DNA of 64,000 nucleotides, from assembly GCA_041391125.1 (NCBI GenBank), contig JAWKON010000012.1, positions 1 through 64,000 on the forward strand, written 5' to 3'. The notes beneath the pieces were generated by a model. It did not search any database and had not been told where the DNA came from. It saw only the letters and a list, made by a program, of their open reading frames with translations. Below, piece by piece: positions 53,801 to 62,385 of this stretch; position 1 is the first letter of the stretch, and each line of letters opens with the position of its first letter. The stretch comes from JACKBC01 sp041391125 (GTDB lineage Bacteria > Chloroflexota > Anaerolineae > Caldilineales > Caldilineaceae). The translations under genes were made by a program, and so were the position numbers.

Positions 53801-53960
53801 ATGAAATGCCCACCACGGCCAGGAAGATGACAAACATGGTCATAACAATGGTTAGGCACCCTTGCCCAAGCCAGAACAGAGGGCGCACGTGGTTGACGAC
53901 CTTGCGCTGTCGTCGCCGCCGCTCCATTAAGATGTGATCGTGTCGGTTCAGTCGTTTCAT
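50889..53960 (-). CDS. bifunctional class A penicillin-binding protein (PBP1A-like)
   Basis: 1023-residue peptidoglycan synthase. One membrane helix (about 31-58). Glycosyltransferase family 51 domain: catalytic glutamate 126 in ALEDRNFF, then GGSSITQQLVKN at about 157-167. Transpeptidase domain: nucleophile Ser410 in SSFK, SYN at 468-470, and KTGT at 616-619. The C-terminal 300 residues (about 740-1015) add two Ig-like or fibronectin-type modules (PPPQGYVKEVVEIRGNARGG and RTPPTAVLSEPKPDRLYV), as in PBP1C-like proteins. Present in a peptidoglycan-bearing cell. The ATG at 53960 lacks a clear ribosome site; M12 is an alternative. Co-transcribed with surE. Confidence 0.95.
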   Translation of the reverse strand: MKRLNRHDHILMERRRRQRKVVNHVRPLFWLGQGCLTIVMTMFVIFLAVVGISFAALMGIYRTYAAQLPDASAIEYEQEEFQTVRIYDSTGTVLLYESVDAQRGDRIYMSIDRMSPWVWKSAVALEDRNFFDNTGINVRGLLRAFASNLGGGSVQGGSSITQQLVKNVIIPPEERFQQSYARKIKEVILATEVTRKYPKNKILEWYLNNNSYGGLANGIEAASQIYFGKSSTELTLAEAAMLAPIPNFPALNPINDPESAKERQGIALQAMVDTGMITKAEADAAFAETLATRKSYVERFDNLTAPHFALYVLDKIKQEYNTTDDPYFIWRKGLTIYTTLDVGLQKYAEQVAREQVVKLIEEGKNAHNASVVAIKNGTGEILAMVGSIDYNNEDIDGQVNVAISERQPGSSFKPYVYLTALQKDMTPATMIMDVATAFPQADGSYYRPENYDRQYHGPVSLRNAMARSYNIPAIRVMSQVGVADALRTAHRMGINGLSNSLSYYGLNLVLGGGEVTLLDHTFAYSVFGNQGIMIGEPTPPEQLKPGFRSLEPVSILKVVDSDGNVIKDYTAPQTERIFSAEVAYLMADMMSDDVARAPAFGAGTDLTLPDRKVAAKTGTTNGFKDNWTMGYAPQVTVGVWVGNTDNESMKNVTGLSGAAPIWHAVMSKYLADKPATWYEQPPGITTRAICQPSGLLPTPSCPGDHQRYELFVAGTEPTLSDNIWQPFEIDRETGKLAGPSTPPERRETKVYEILPGEAADWVRENGIEQPPTEQSGLLAADIDPDVAIIFPPPQGYVKEVVEIRGNARGGSYRVEFGPGDDPQSWQQIGPEHGEEVVGGVLERLDTNPLEEGRYTLRLFVNRDGGREYRTSFTVDRTPPTAVLSEPKPDRLYVMEDDEQININVLPSDRWNIDRVVFFVDGSPFVTTTVAPYNEAWKIKMQDVGQIEAPETQNWLAFESDDPDVQPGRLRPLDNDKGFAAIRTSAGVYFERHRIKAEVFDGAGNKTETEEVTVYVRHKKAENP

Positions 53961-53974
53961 AAGGATATATGTTC

Positions 53975-54025
53975 GTTTTCAATTTACCATTTTCAATTGA
54001 AAATATAAAATGGAAAATTGAAAAC
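53975..54025. repeat. GTTTTCAATTTACCATTTT inverted repeat
   Basis: 19-base arms with one mismatch (53975-53993 and 54007-54025). A similar TTTTCAATTTTCCG sequence flanks the element at 6453-6505. It separates the methyltransferase and PBP1A genes. Confidence 0.75.
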
Positions 54026-54031
54026 GGTTAA

Positions 54032-54795
54032 TCATACTTTCTCCACTACCAACAAATGGCTATTGCCCAATATGGTCAAAAACGAATTTTCCAGCAAATA
54101 AGTGCCACTGCGTAAAATGCGCCCGAGCATAGGCCGCCTCTGCACAATGTTGTCGTAGCCCGGAAAAATTTGCGTGTGATGCACAATGCGCACGGGCTGG
54201 CCGTAAAATAGCCGGCGCAGATCCCCCGGTGGGGCGTATAGGCGCGCACGTGGGCGCCAGCCGGTTGCGCAGCGGGTCGGGCAGATAGTTGATCAGCGGC
54301 GTGTTGCCAAAATGGTATTGGCCGCGCCAATAGTGACCATGCGTTTCAAAGGGGTGAAAGCGGTTGGGCGCAAAGATGATGCCGCGTCCGCCCGGTTTGA
54401 GCACGCGCGCAATCTCGGCCGCTGCCGCTTGCATCATCCTGTACGTGCTCCAGCACTTCGTGGCTCAGCACCAGATCAAAATAGCCGTCGGGATAGGGCA
54501 GATGCTCGCCCACGGCGTATTGCAGATGGGCGTGGGGGACGGTGCGGGCGGCAAATTCCAGATGCTCCGGCTCGATTTCATTGCCAAAGAGGGCGTTGAC
54601 AAAAGGCTCCAATGCTTTGATATACATGCCCACACCGCAGCCATTGTCGAGCACGCGCTCAGCTTTGCGCCGCGCATCCAGCTTGCCCCACTTTATGATC
54701 ATGGCCAACCGGCGGGCCTGGCCGGCGCGCCAGACCAGGCTGGGGACGCCGCGCAGCGCCGCCAGATCGTCATGGCGTTCAAATTGCTGGGTCAT
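54032..54795 (-). pseudogene. SAM-dependent methyltransferase broken by three small losses
   Basis: About 255-residue class I methyltransferase if repaired. Seen in frame 1: VLDNGCGVGMYIKALEP (SAM loop) and LVLSHEVLEHVQDD. The next segment, QAAAAEIARVLKPGGRGIIF and FETHGHYWRGQYHFGN, is in a second frame; then the tail RRLFYGQPVRIVHHTQIFPG through LLENSFLTILGNSHLL is in a third and fourth. Restoring GT near 54436, a C in the CCC run near 54250 and a G in the GGGGG run near 54222 gives one frame ending at TGA 54034-54032; 764 plus 4 bases is then divisible by three. GGAG six bases before ATG 54795 fixes the start. Three breaks within about 220 bases mean either real decay or poor base calling here. 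Neighbour menG is intact. Confidence 0.75.
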
Positions 54796-54865
54796 TTGGC
54801 GCTCCACTCACTATTTTGGGCATGTTCATTGGTGATAATATTTGCTTTATACTTTCGAGGAATCT

Positions 54866-54936
54866 AACGCAAACGGCGCAAGGGACGCCAGTGTTTTTTC
54901 GCTAGCGCCCTTTGCGTCCTTTGCGCCGTTTGCGTT
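54866..54936. repeat. AACGCAAACGGCGCAAGG inverted repeat
   Basis: 19-base arms with one mismatch (54866-54884 and 54918-54936) around a T-run and GCGCCCTTTGCG. Located between menG and the methyltransferase, possibly acting as an attenuator. Confidence 0.8.
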
Positions 54937-54972
54937 TAAATTGCCCGCATAAGAGAAAATTTGAACCATGCC

Positions 54973-55698
54973 CTACTTTGTTCCCACGTGAATGGCCACC
55001 ACACCCAGCATATATTCGCGATAAAAAACGTGGCGCAACCCAGCCTCTTCCATGACGCGTTGGAGCGCTTCCGGCGCGGGGAAATCAACTGTGCTGTGGG
55101 GCAGATAGGAGTACGCCTCGCCGTGTTGGCTGATGAGCCGGCCGATGAGCGGTACAATGTTGAAAAAATAAAATTGGAAGAGCGGCCCTAAAATGGTATT
55201 GGAGGGGGGCGTTGTTTCCAGGCAGATCACTTTGCCGCCGGGCTTGGTGACGCGCGCCTGCTCTTGAAAAGCGTTTTTGCGGTCCACCACGTTGCGAATC
55301 AAAAAGCCGCAGACCACGGCGTCAAATGTGTTGTCGGGATAGGGCAAATGCAGCGTGTCGGCCTGGGTAAAAGGCAAAACGCGGCCGGGCATTTTGCCCA
55401 CGCCCGCCGCCATCATTTCATAGGTGAAATCGGCCCCGTAGGCCTGCACAGAGGGATAGCGCTGCATGGCCTGATAGGCAATATCGCCGGTGCCGGTCCC
55501 CACGTCCAGCAGGTGACCATGGGGCGGCAATTCGCACAGCGTCAGCAGTTCGCGCCGCCACTGCTGGTCCAGGCCAAAGGTCATCAAGCGATTCATCAAA
55601 TCGTATGTGCCGGCAATCTCCGCAAACATGCGGTTGACATAGACCGGCTTTTCGTCCATGGTGGGTAAGGGGCGTTGAGGCATTGTAATTTGATTCAT
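54973..55698 (-). CDS. menG: demethylmenaquinone methyltransferase (UbiE/MenG)
   Basis: 241-residue SAM-dependent C-methyltransferase, last step of menaquinone synthesis. Seen: N-terminal VNRMFAEIAGTYDLMNRLMTFGLD typical of UbiE (quoted as two motifs: FAEIAGTYDLMN and GLDQQWR), SAM loop LLDVGTGTGDIA, and VVCGFLIRNVVDRKNAFQE matching the family's RNxxDR motif. Supports menaquinone as respiratory quinone. It starts one base after the stop of the polysaccharide deacetylase, so translation is coupled. Other men genes are not in the window. Confidence 0.92.
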   Translation of the reverse strand: MNQITMPQRPLPTMDEKPVYVNRMFAEIAGTYDLMNRLMTFGLDQQWRRELLTLCELPPHGHLLDVGTGTGDIAYQAMQRYPSVQAYGADFTYEMMAAGVGKMPGRVLPFTQADTLHLPYPDNTFDAVVCGFLIRNVVDRKNAFQEQARVTKPGGKVICLETTPPSNTILGPLFQFYFFNIVPLIGRLISQHGEAYSYLPHSTVDFPAPEALQRVMEEAGLRHVFYREYMLGVVAIHVGTK

Positions 55699-55699
55699 T

Positions 55700-56944
55700 T
55701 TACCAATCTAATTCCAGCAGTCGGATCAATTCAGCGGGTTCGGTGGTGCCGCGCACGCGCACGCGGTGAAGCTGAAACAGATCATCGCTGTGATGTGTGG
55801 CGCCTTGAATGGTGGTCAGCCCCGCCCAATAATTGGCGCTTTTAAAGAGATCAATGGTTTGCTGATCGTACTCACCGGCCGGGTAGGAGACAAAGCGGGG
55901 CCGCACGCCCAACTCGTATTGGATGGTTTCCAGGCTGCCCAGCGCCTGCCAAACCAGATAGTCGGCGTCTTTGTTTTTCAGGCTGATGTGGTTGCGCCCA
56001 TGCGACTCTATGGAAAGGCCGCCCGCCAGCATTGCGCGCGCCATATCCCACGTCAAATATTCGGGACGCTGTTCATCAATAAAGTCGGTCACAATAAAGA
56101 GCGTGGCCGTCATGCCGCGTTCGCGCAGTAGGGGGAAAGCGTTCTCATACACATCGCGATAGCCGTCATCGAATGTCAAAATCACCGGCTTTTCCGGCAG
56201 CGGCGCCCCGCTGACCAGATTGTCGTAGAGCTGATAAAGGCTGATCGTCGTGTAGCCTTCCGCCAACATGCGGTCTAAATGCTGGGCAAAGAGCGCCGGC
56301 GTTACCGACAGATCCAGGCGGTAGGCATTGGCGTCGACCGGCGGCACACTTACGTAATGGTACATCAAGATGGGGACGTGGGCGATGCGCACCACGCCAT
56401 CGGCCACGGGTTCAATCGGGGCTTGCGGAGGCGCGTCCTGCACAATAGGCGTCACGGTTTCTGGGCTGGGCGCCGCCGGCTGCGTTATGGTCAAAGTGGG
56501 CGTAAGGAGAAGCGCCGGGTCCGCTTGTACAGGGCTCGTATAAATCTTATGCGAATTTATTGCGACGGCGGCGGATAAATGCACGAGCAATTCCTGCAAC
56601 GATATCTGATGCGTTGATGCCATAACCGTTGGCGTTATGACCATCTGCGCGCTTGCCGCCACCGCCTGCGTGAGGGTTGGCGAAACGGCAATACTGGGCA
56701 GCGAAAGTTGCTGTGCCGGCGTTTGTTCTTCTATATTGACTACGATCGCGGGAGCAGGGGCGGGCGGCTGCGTGATGGTGGGCAGCGCAAGCGCATTAAC
56801 GGCCGCCGAAGCCATTGGCGTCGAAGGCGAAGGTGAATCTGTCGTTTCGATGGCGGCCGGCGTCGAATTGACGTGAAAATAGGCCGCACTGAAAAGGACA
56901 ATAATTATGGCAACTGGCCACCAATATTTTGACTGTTTAAACAT
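55700..56944 (-). CDS. exported polysaccharide deacetylase (NodB domain)
   Basis: 414-residue protein: N-terminal membrane anchor (about 9-25), long Pro/Thr/Ala-rich spacer (to about 185), then a carbohydrate-esterase-4 domain outside the membrane. Seen: VPILMYHYVS, catalytic TFDDGY near 260, metal-binding ESHGRNHISL, and SYPAGEYDQQTIDLFKSANY. It removes N- or O-acetyl groups from wall or capsule glycans. It is the first gene of the minus-strand envelope run and is coupled to menG by one-base spacing. Start at 56944; about 550 bases without a gene lie upstream. Confidence 0.9.
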   Translation of the reverse strand: MFKQSKYWWPVAIIIVLFSAAYFHVNSTPAAIETTDSPSPSTPMASAAVNALALPTITQPPAPAPAIVVNIEEQTPAQQLSLPSIAVSPTLTQAVAASAQMVITPTVMASTHQISLQELLVHLSAAVAINSHKIYTSPVQADPALLLTPTLTITQPAAPSPETVTPIVQDAPPQAPIEPVADGVVRIAHVPILMYHYVSVPPVDANAYRLDLSVTPALFAQHLDRMLAEGYTTISLYQLYDNLVSGAPLPEKPVILTFDDGYRDVYENAFPLLRERGMTATLFIVTDFIDEQRPEYLTWDMARAMLAGGLSIESHGRNHISLKNKDADYLVWQALGSLETIQYELGVRPRFVSYPAGEYDQQTIDLFKSANYWAGLTTIQGATHHSDDLFQLHRVRVRGTTEPAELIRLLELDW

Positions 56945-57296
56945 GCAACATTAACCCAAAAATAAACCCAACAGCCTCGGATCGCGACTTCATGCGCCCC
57001 GAATGCGTATTCCGAACGTAATGGTATCACAAATATTACATGGTATCATAACTAATACAATGTATGGTAAAATCGGCATTCTAGAATGATTATGACAAAA
57101 TCGCTTACGAAAAGCCGTGGCATCCGCTTAAGAAATTGACCATGAATGATGATGTAAGAATTGTCTTGTCTCCTATTTTTGACACCTCTTTCTGAAGGCA
57201 GTATAATTTATTAGTTTACTTTATTATTGAGTTGCGGTATGCAACGCTTCTCTTACAACACGAAGGGGAGTCTAATTCATACTCAACATTATCACA
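56945..57296. other. AT-rich divergent intergenic region
   Basis: No gene. It separates the divergent deacetylase (56944) and RpiR regulator (57497) and continues into the 17-bp repeat array at 57297-57370. The RpiR protein may bind here. Confidence 0.5.
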
Positions 57297-57370
57297 AATG
57301 TGTAAACAATAGCAATGTGTAAATAATAGCAATGTGTAAACAATAGCAATGTGTAAACAATAATAATGTG
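57297..57370. repeat. 17-bp tandem repeats upstream of the RpiR regulator
   Basis: Four consecutive copies of AATGTGTAAACAATAGC (57297-57364, with one or two changes) and a partial fifth. The spacing of 17 bases, the TGTAAACA core and the position about 130 bases before a regulator gene suggest operator or binding sites, though slippage alone could make them. Confidence 0.8.
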
Positions 57371-57496
57371 AATATAAAACCCCCCTTTCGAAATTTAGAC
57401 TGTTTGTGTTGGTCGTCTGCCTTGAACTTCACACATGTCTAGTCGAAATTTCCGCCCATTCAGATCTAAGCTAGAAAGGATTGCAGGTTATTCACC

Positions 57497-58351
57497 ATGT
57501 ATCGTGAAAAGATAAGAGAATATTATGATCGCCTTAGTCGCAGTTATCGTAAGGTGGCCGATTATGCCCTGAGCAATTATTACGAAGTTGCTTTCATGAC
57601 CGCCGCCCAATTGGCGTACGCGGTGGGTGTCGATACGACCACAGTGGTCCGCTTCTCGCAGCGTTTGGGGTACAACGGCTACCCCGAACTGCTCAATGAT
57701 ATTCGAGAGCAAGTGAAAGCTGAAATCTACGCCAGCTATATGCCGGCTGAGCTGTCTGCAGACGATCCGGCTGGTGGGTTTAAAGACCGTGCGGAGCAGG
57801 AGCAGCACAACTTACAGCAAATGCTCATCCATAATCCGCCGGACCATATTCGCGAAATTGCTGATCTGTTTAGCGCCTCTGCGCATATTCTGGTGTTAGC
57901 CGAAGGGTATGCCAACGCCCTGGCCGAGTTGACGGCGCAGCAGTTGCGCCACCGCGGCGTTTCCGCCGAATACGTAGTTGATGAACCGGTGAAACGGGCG
58001 GCCACTCTGGCCAATTTGCACCCCAAAACGCTGGTCATCGGCATTAGCGCGACCCAATATGGCGACGCCGTAGCGCGTGCGCTTGAATATGCGCGCACGC
58101 AACAGTGCATGACGTTGGGAGTCGTTGGCTCTTTGGCCAGCCCGGTGAATCGGGCGGCTGCGTGCATTCTCTTTGCACCGACCGATACGCCAGGCCCCTT
58201 GCCCAGCATTGTGGCGATTACGGCGGCGCTGTCGGCGCTGGTGCAAATCGCCAGCAAGGATAACGCCGATTCCATCGAACGCTATTTGGATAACTTTAAT
58301 GAGGTCTATCAATTTTTGACCGACGTCGCGCCGGTTCCAGTAGAGGAGTAG
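57497..58351 (+). CDS. MurR/RpiR-family transcriptional regulator
   Basis: 284-residue regulator. N-terminal HTH_6 domain (about 1-75: YRKVADYALSNYYEVAFMTA, then AVGVDTTTVVRFSQRLGYNGYPEL in part) and C-terminal SIS sugar-phosphate-binding domain (about 125-255: ILVLAEGYANALAELTAQQL, VIGISATQYGDAVARALEYA). These proteins sense phosphosugars and control sugar or amino-sugar use. The usual catabolic partners are not adjacent. The 17-bp array at 57297-57370 may be its own operator. A GA/TC block follows the stop. Confidence 0.88.
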   Translation: MYREKIREYYDRLSRSYRKVADYALSNYYEVAFMTAAQLAYAVGVDTTTVVRFSQRLGYNGYPELLNDIREQVKAEIYASYMPAELSADDPAGGFKDRAEQEQHNLQQMLIHNPPDHIREIADLFSASAHILVLAEGYANALAELTAQQLRHRGVSAEYVVDEPVKRAATLANLHPKTLVIGISATQYGDAVARALEYARTQQCMTLGVVGSLASPVNRAAACILFAPTDTPGPLPSIVAITAALSALVQIASKDNADSIERYLDNFNEVYQFLTDVAPVPVEE

Positions 58352-58412
58352 AGGAGTAGGGAGTAGAGGAGTAGAGAGCTTGGCGCGCCGACTCCTCTAC
58401 TCCTCTACTCCT
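58352..58412. repeat. GAGTAGAGGAGTAG / CTCCTCTACTCC inverted block
   Basis: Several GGAGTAGA copies, then an inner GGCGCGCC, then several CTCCTCTA copies that run on to about 58441 inside the end of the next gene. Placed between convergent genes, as at 32991 and 40605. Confidence 0.8.
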
Positions 58413-59873
58413 CTACTCCTCCACTCCTCCACTCCTCCGCTCCGGCAGCAACATCCCCAACGCCCCGAACGCCAAAATATAGCCCAAATAATTCTCGTTG
58501 AGAAAGCGGCTGCTGTAGAAAAAGCAGAGCAAAAAGAGTGCATAGTGCCAACACGCATTGGCCAGGCTATTGCATTGGCGCTGCCGGTGCAGGAGCCACC
58601 ACAACAGCGGGATTGACACTACGGCTTCAGAAATCCAGAACGGCCAATAGGCAAAACGGTCGGCCACCAGCCCTAGCGCCAAAACAAAATTGCTGCCGCC
58701 CCATCCCCAGATCTGATAGCCCGTTTCGCCTTGTCCACTGCTCCAGCGCCACACATCATCATAAAACGCATAGGGCGACCAGAGCACGTACGGCGCCACA
58801 ATCAGCCCAAAGATGACTAGGGCCGGTCCGGCGCGCCGCAGGATGAGCGGAACGTGACGCCAAAGCGTGCGCCACGTCATGGGCGGCTGTGCGCGCCATT
58901 CGGGCTGGATGAGCAGGAGTCCAAAGAAGGGTGCAAAAAACCAGGCCGTTGGCTTGCTAGCGCAGGCCAGGCCAAAACAGATGGTGGCGGCATAGAGCAG
59001 CCGACGGCGGGAATTCGGGGGGGCATTCTCTGGCGGGACGCGCTGCCAGCGCTGCCAAAAGTAGAGGCTAAACAAAATCCAGCACAGCACAAAGCTGTCG
59101 TTCTGCCCAAAAATCAGGTCAATGGCCATGACGGGATTGAGCGCCAGAATCATGACCAAAGCCAGGCGGCGTTGGGGATCGGCGACCATCCGCGCGGCCG
59201 CGATCAGCCCCAGCCCCATCAGCAGCAGATAGACCATACGCTGATCATAGAGCCCCGCCGCATTGCCCAACAGATAAAAGGGCGCGCTAAACAGAAACGT
59301 CCACGGCAAATAGGGATAGTGATAAAGCGCCGTGCGGTATTCGCTAAAGCCCCATTCGGCCATGGGTGTTTCCGTGTAATCTTCGACGTATGGATTTTTG
59401 CCCTGGAGCACAAATTGGATGGTAGCCTCGGTCTGGATCACGCCGCCATCGTGGCTGTAGCTGGCTGGCCCGCTGCCCTGGCGCAGCAGGATAAGCTGCC
59501 CGGTGGGCGCGGCCAATGTTGCGGCCAAGATTAAGATGAGCAGCAGCCACTTTGTCCGATAAAGCCACCTCTGCGGGAGCGCCAGATCCGCTGCCATATA
59601 GAGAATGGCCAGCGCTAGCACCAGCGCGTTGAGCATTAGGCCAACAGGTTCGCCGGGGCGGGGACCTATCTCGCCCATAGCCGCTGCACCGGCATCGGAG
59701 ATCAGGCGGCCCAGCACAGGGTGGCGCAGCACATCCTGCAAGCGATAGGGCAGCGTAGATTCGGCAAAGCCCCAGATTTGCAGATGGGCGAAAACCAGGA
59801 GCAGCAATAAAAAGGCATCCCAACCGGGACGCCTTTCCCTCTGCCCATGCTGTTCATCTAGCGAACGCATCAT
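58413..59873 (-). CDS. multi-pass membrane protein, glycosyltransferase 87/39-like
   Basis: 486-residue membrane protein with about eleven hydrophobic segments. Features of polyprenyl-sugar-dependent GT-C transferases: an early external loop with acidic residues (NPYVEDYTETPMAEW, ALYHYPYLPWTFLFSAPFYL), then LIFGQNDSFVLCWILFSLYF and ACASKPTAWFFAPFF in alternating order. Probable role: adding a sugar to a lipid or glycan at the outer face. The ATG at 59873 is chosen (MMRSLDEQ); the frame is open to 59936. The 3' end is partly encoded by the TC-rich repeat (LPERRSGGVEE). Family assignment is moderate. Confidence 0.7.
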   Translation of the reverse strand: MMRSLDEQHGQRERRPGWDAFLLLLLVFAHLQIWGFAESTLPYRLQDVLRHPVLGRLISDAGAAAMGEIGPRPGEPVGLMLNALVLALAILYMAADLALPQRWLYRTKWLLLILILAATLAAPTGQLILLRQGSGPASYSHDGGVIQTEATIQFVLQGKNPYVEDYTETPMAEWGFSEYRTALYHYPYLPWTFLFSAPFYLLGNAAGLYDQRMVYLLLMGLGLIAAARMVADPQRRLALVMILALNPVMAIDLIFGQNDSFVLCWILFSLYFWQRWQRVPPENAPPNSRRRLLYAATICFGLACASKPTAWFFAPFFGLLLIQPEWRAQPPMTWRTLWRHVPLILRRAGPALVIFGLIVAPYVLWSPYAFYDDVWRWSSGQGETGYQIWGWGGSNFVLALGLVADRFAYWPFWISEAVVSIPLLWWLLHRQRQCNSLANACWHYALFLLCFFYSSRFLNENYLGYILAFGALGMLLPERRSGGVEE

Positions 59874-59950
59874 TGTGCTTGTTATCCAATTCCGGCCATC
59901 AATATGATTCTTAAATTGATTTTCAGCAGACCGCAAACGAACGGCGCATA

Positions 59951-60017
59951 GACCTCCGGGAGGTGGCCACCGACAGCGCCGTCAGACCATGCACTTGCCG
60001 GCCACCTCCCGGAGGTC
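59951..60017. repeat. 18-bp inverted repeat with palindromic arms
   Basis: GACCTCCGGGAGGTGGCC (59951-59968) and its exact complement (60000-60017). Each arm contains the self-complementary CCTCCGGGAGG. Same design as 41687-41755 with unrelated sequence. Confidence 0.85.
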
Positions 60018-60056
60018 GGCTCTACGGCTGGCTATTGCGGTTTACTGATTTTATGC

Positions 60057-62114
60057 TCAAGGGACGCCCGTGTAGACGCGCAACGTGTTGTTCGAGGTGG
60101 GAATGATAATATAGGGTCCCGCCACCGCTGGCGGCGCCACCACATTTACGCCCATGGCTTCCATGCCCAGGTTGGCGCCGTCGGCGGACCGCAGCAGCTG
60201 AATTACGCCACTGTTGGTGGTTGCGAGCACGGCATCGCTCGCAACGATGATGCCGCCCACCGGTTCGCCGCTCACCCCAGCGCGCCAGAGTTGGTTGCGA
60301 TCCTTGCGCGAGATGGCCTTGACATAGCCGGGGCCTGACAGGAAAATCATATCGTCATTGACGGCGATGCCGCTTACAGCCTCGCCTGCTTGGAAGGAAA
60401 CGCCCGCTTCCCGCCCTGTATTGGCGTCGAGCACGTGCAACACGTTGCCGGCATCCACCACGTACAGTTCAGCCAGGGCAACAGGGCCGGGCGAGCGAAA
60501 CACCGGCGCAACAACACTGTTTTTGATGGTTGTATTTTGCCAAATAGGCGTAACTTTCGATACATCAATAGCCTGTACAGACTCCCCCCCGCCAACAAAG
60601 ACCAGTTGGTTGCCGATGGCCGGGTAGCGGATCAGGCCACCTTCAATTCTGACTGGCGTCTCATGTAAATCGCCATTGGTGCGGTTAAGCGCCATCAGAT
60701 AAAATTCATTGGCGTTGTTGCGGGCGCCATAAAAGATATAATCAGCCAACATATTTAGACCGGTCATGGCTATGGCCGGTTGCGCATTGGCGACTATCGG
60801 TCGATTCCAGCGTATGGCCGCGTTGTCATTGAGATCCTCAACTCCGTAAACATTGCCGCCTTCATCGGCCACATAGATCATCGTGTCGCGTACGGCCGGG
60901 GCTTGTATGATCCGATTGGCAAATTCCCGAATGCGCCAGCGCTGATTGCCATTTTCCCGCGTGAAATTATACAGATGACCATCGTTGCTGTAGATGGAGA
61001 CCCCGCGGTCCGACACAATAGCGGGCGACACCAACTCTTGCGCGGCGTCGGCAAACGTGTCCGAGACGAGGGTCAACGGAAACTTGGGGAGTGCCGGTAC
61101 AAACGCGGCATTGGTCTGATCATACCGCGCCAACGGATAGGCATTGGCCGGAATTGCCGGCGACTGCGGCGGCAGCGGGAGGCCAACAGGCGCCGCCCGG
61201 AAAGGCAGCCAGCGCACATTGTTGGGGTCAGCGCCCTCTGGTGCGGTATCGGGTAATGTGTTGCCGATAGGCTGCACGTAATATTGGCGCGCCCATCCAG
61301 ATTGGCTGTCATCACTACAGCATACATAGACCCATTCACCCGTGGCGTCGCGCGCCCGCAACAGCACTTCGACACTGGCATTTAATTGGCGGATTACGTT
61401 ATAGTGCGAACCTGGACCCTCATACATGGTGGCGCCGCCGGCATCTACGCGCCCCTTAAGCTCACCCACTGTAAAGGTGGTGGCCGTCGGCGTGGGGGTG
61501 GGCGGCGGCGTAAAGGTGGCGGTGGGCGCAGCGACCACCGGCGTCATGGTGGCTGTAATGACCTGGGTCGGCGTAATTTCCGGTGTGGCAATATTGGTGG
61601 GTGTGGCTGTGGGCGGCGGCTCCGTCGGTGTAACTGTGGGTGTTTCGGTGGGCGTCGGCGTGAGATCCAGCCGGACGACAGGCAGCAAAATAGTTTCGGT
61701 CGTTGAAGAGGGCGTGGCTATCAGCACTGTGCTGGCAGGGCCTGGCGTGGATGAAGAGCTTGACACCACGGGGAGATGAACCACGTTGGCGGAAGTAGGC
61801 GTGGTCACCGTCGTTTGATCAGGCGTGACCACCAACTGGCGCGTGGCAATCTGCGTCATAACCGCTTGCGCCACCTGCGTGCCGGCGCGATCTGGTGTGG
61901 GCGTGGGCAGCGGCGCTGAAGTGGCGGTTGGCGTGGCTGTCGGCGCCAGGGCCAGGCGCGTCCAACTGCCCCAGAGCAATCCACACACACCAATGCCCAG
62001 CAGCGCAATAACCAGCATCAATAGCGCCAATAGATCATTGGTCCGATTGGAAACCTGCGTATACCGACCGCCAGGTCTTTGGGATTGGGCGGGTAATCCG
62101 AAACCATTTGCCAT
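60057..62114 (-). CDS. membrane-anchored SH3b plus PQQ-like beta-propeller protein
   Basis: 685-residue protein: a cytoplasmic 26-residue head, one membrane helix (about 30-49), a very long Thr/Pro spacer (to about 215), a bacterial SH3 domain (about 217-285: GRVDAGGATMYEGPGSHYNV, then WARQYYVQPI) and a PQQ-like eight-blade propeller (about 345-685: repeated units such as IYVADEGGNVYGVEDLNDNA and LYVVDAGNVLHVLDANTG). No quinone-binding residues can be confirmed, so a scaffold or binding role, as in BamB-type propellers, is as likely as an enzyme. Head-anchor-linker-sensor layout suggests an exported wall-associated protein. It is isolated. Confidence 0.75.
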   Translation of the reverse strand: MANGFGLPAQSQRPGGRYTQVSNRTNDLLALLMLVIALLGIGVCGLLWGSWTRLALAPTATPTATSAPLPTPTPDRAGTQVAQAVMTQIATRQLVVTPDQTTVTTPTSANVVHLPVVSSSSSTPGPASTVLIATPSSTTETILLPVVRLDLTPTPTETPTVTPTEPPPTATPTNIATPEITPTQVITATMTPVVAAPTATFTPPPTPTPTATTFTVGELKGRVDAGGATMYEGPGSHYNVIRQLNASVEVLLRARDATGEWVYVCCSDDSQSGWARQYYVQPIGNTLPDTAPEGADPNNVRWLPFRAAPVGLPLPPQSPAIPANAYPLARYDQTNAAFVPALPKFPLTLVSDTFADAAQELVSPAIVSDRGVSIYSNDGHLYNFTRENGNQRWRIREFANRIIQAPAVRDTMIYVADEGGNVYGVEDLNDNAAIRWNRPIVANAQPAIAMTGLNMLADYIFYGARNNANEFYLMALNRTNGDLHETPVRIEGGLIRYPAIGNQLVFVGGGESVQAIDVSKVTPIWQNTTIKNSVVAPVFRSPGPVALAELYVVDAGNVLHVLDANTGREAGVSFQAGEAVSGIAVNDDMIFLSGPGYVKAISRKDRNQLWRAGVSGEPVGGIIVASDAVLATTNSGVIQLLRSADGANLGMEAMGVNVVAPPAVAGPYIIIPTSNNTLRVYTGVP

Positions 62115-62238
62115 GCCTTCATTGTAGCAATAAACGGGGTGCTGTCAAAAGCTGTTTCCCAAAGGACAACTTTTATGGGTTCCCAATCTCGTAAGAATGG
62201 TCACAGATGGCGGCTTGTCGCATAACGTAAGATATGGC

Positions 62239-62322
62239 TATACTTGCGGTTGGCATAGATGAAAGAGATTACGCCTAACGTTAATCGAGTAGTCGATTTT
62301 CATCTTGACAGAGCCAAGTATA
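62239..62322. repeat. TA-flanked hairpin element, copy with a different stem
   Basis: Ends TATACTTGCGGTTG and CAGAGCCAAGTATA as in copies 1-3. The stem reads AGATGAAA / TTTTCATCT instead of TCATAAATTAAC, around an unrelated 30-base centre. It lies 63 bases upstream of the thioredoxin-fold gene. Confidence 0.75.
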
Positions 62323-62385
62323 TATGAAAAATGACAGCGCACAGAATAAATTGATGGAGGTTGGCGTTTACGCCAAAAACACGGT

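Noticed and set aside
57297..57370. Iteron cluster of a replication origin
   Set aside because: No replication initiator or DnaA boxes nearby; only four or five copies next to a transcription regulator.
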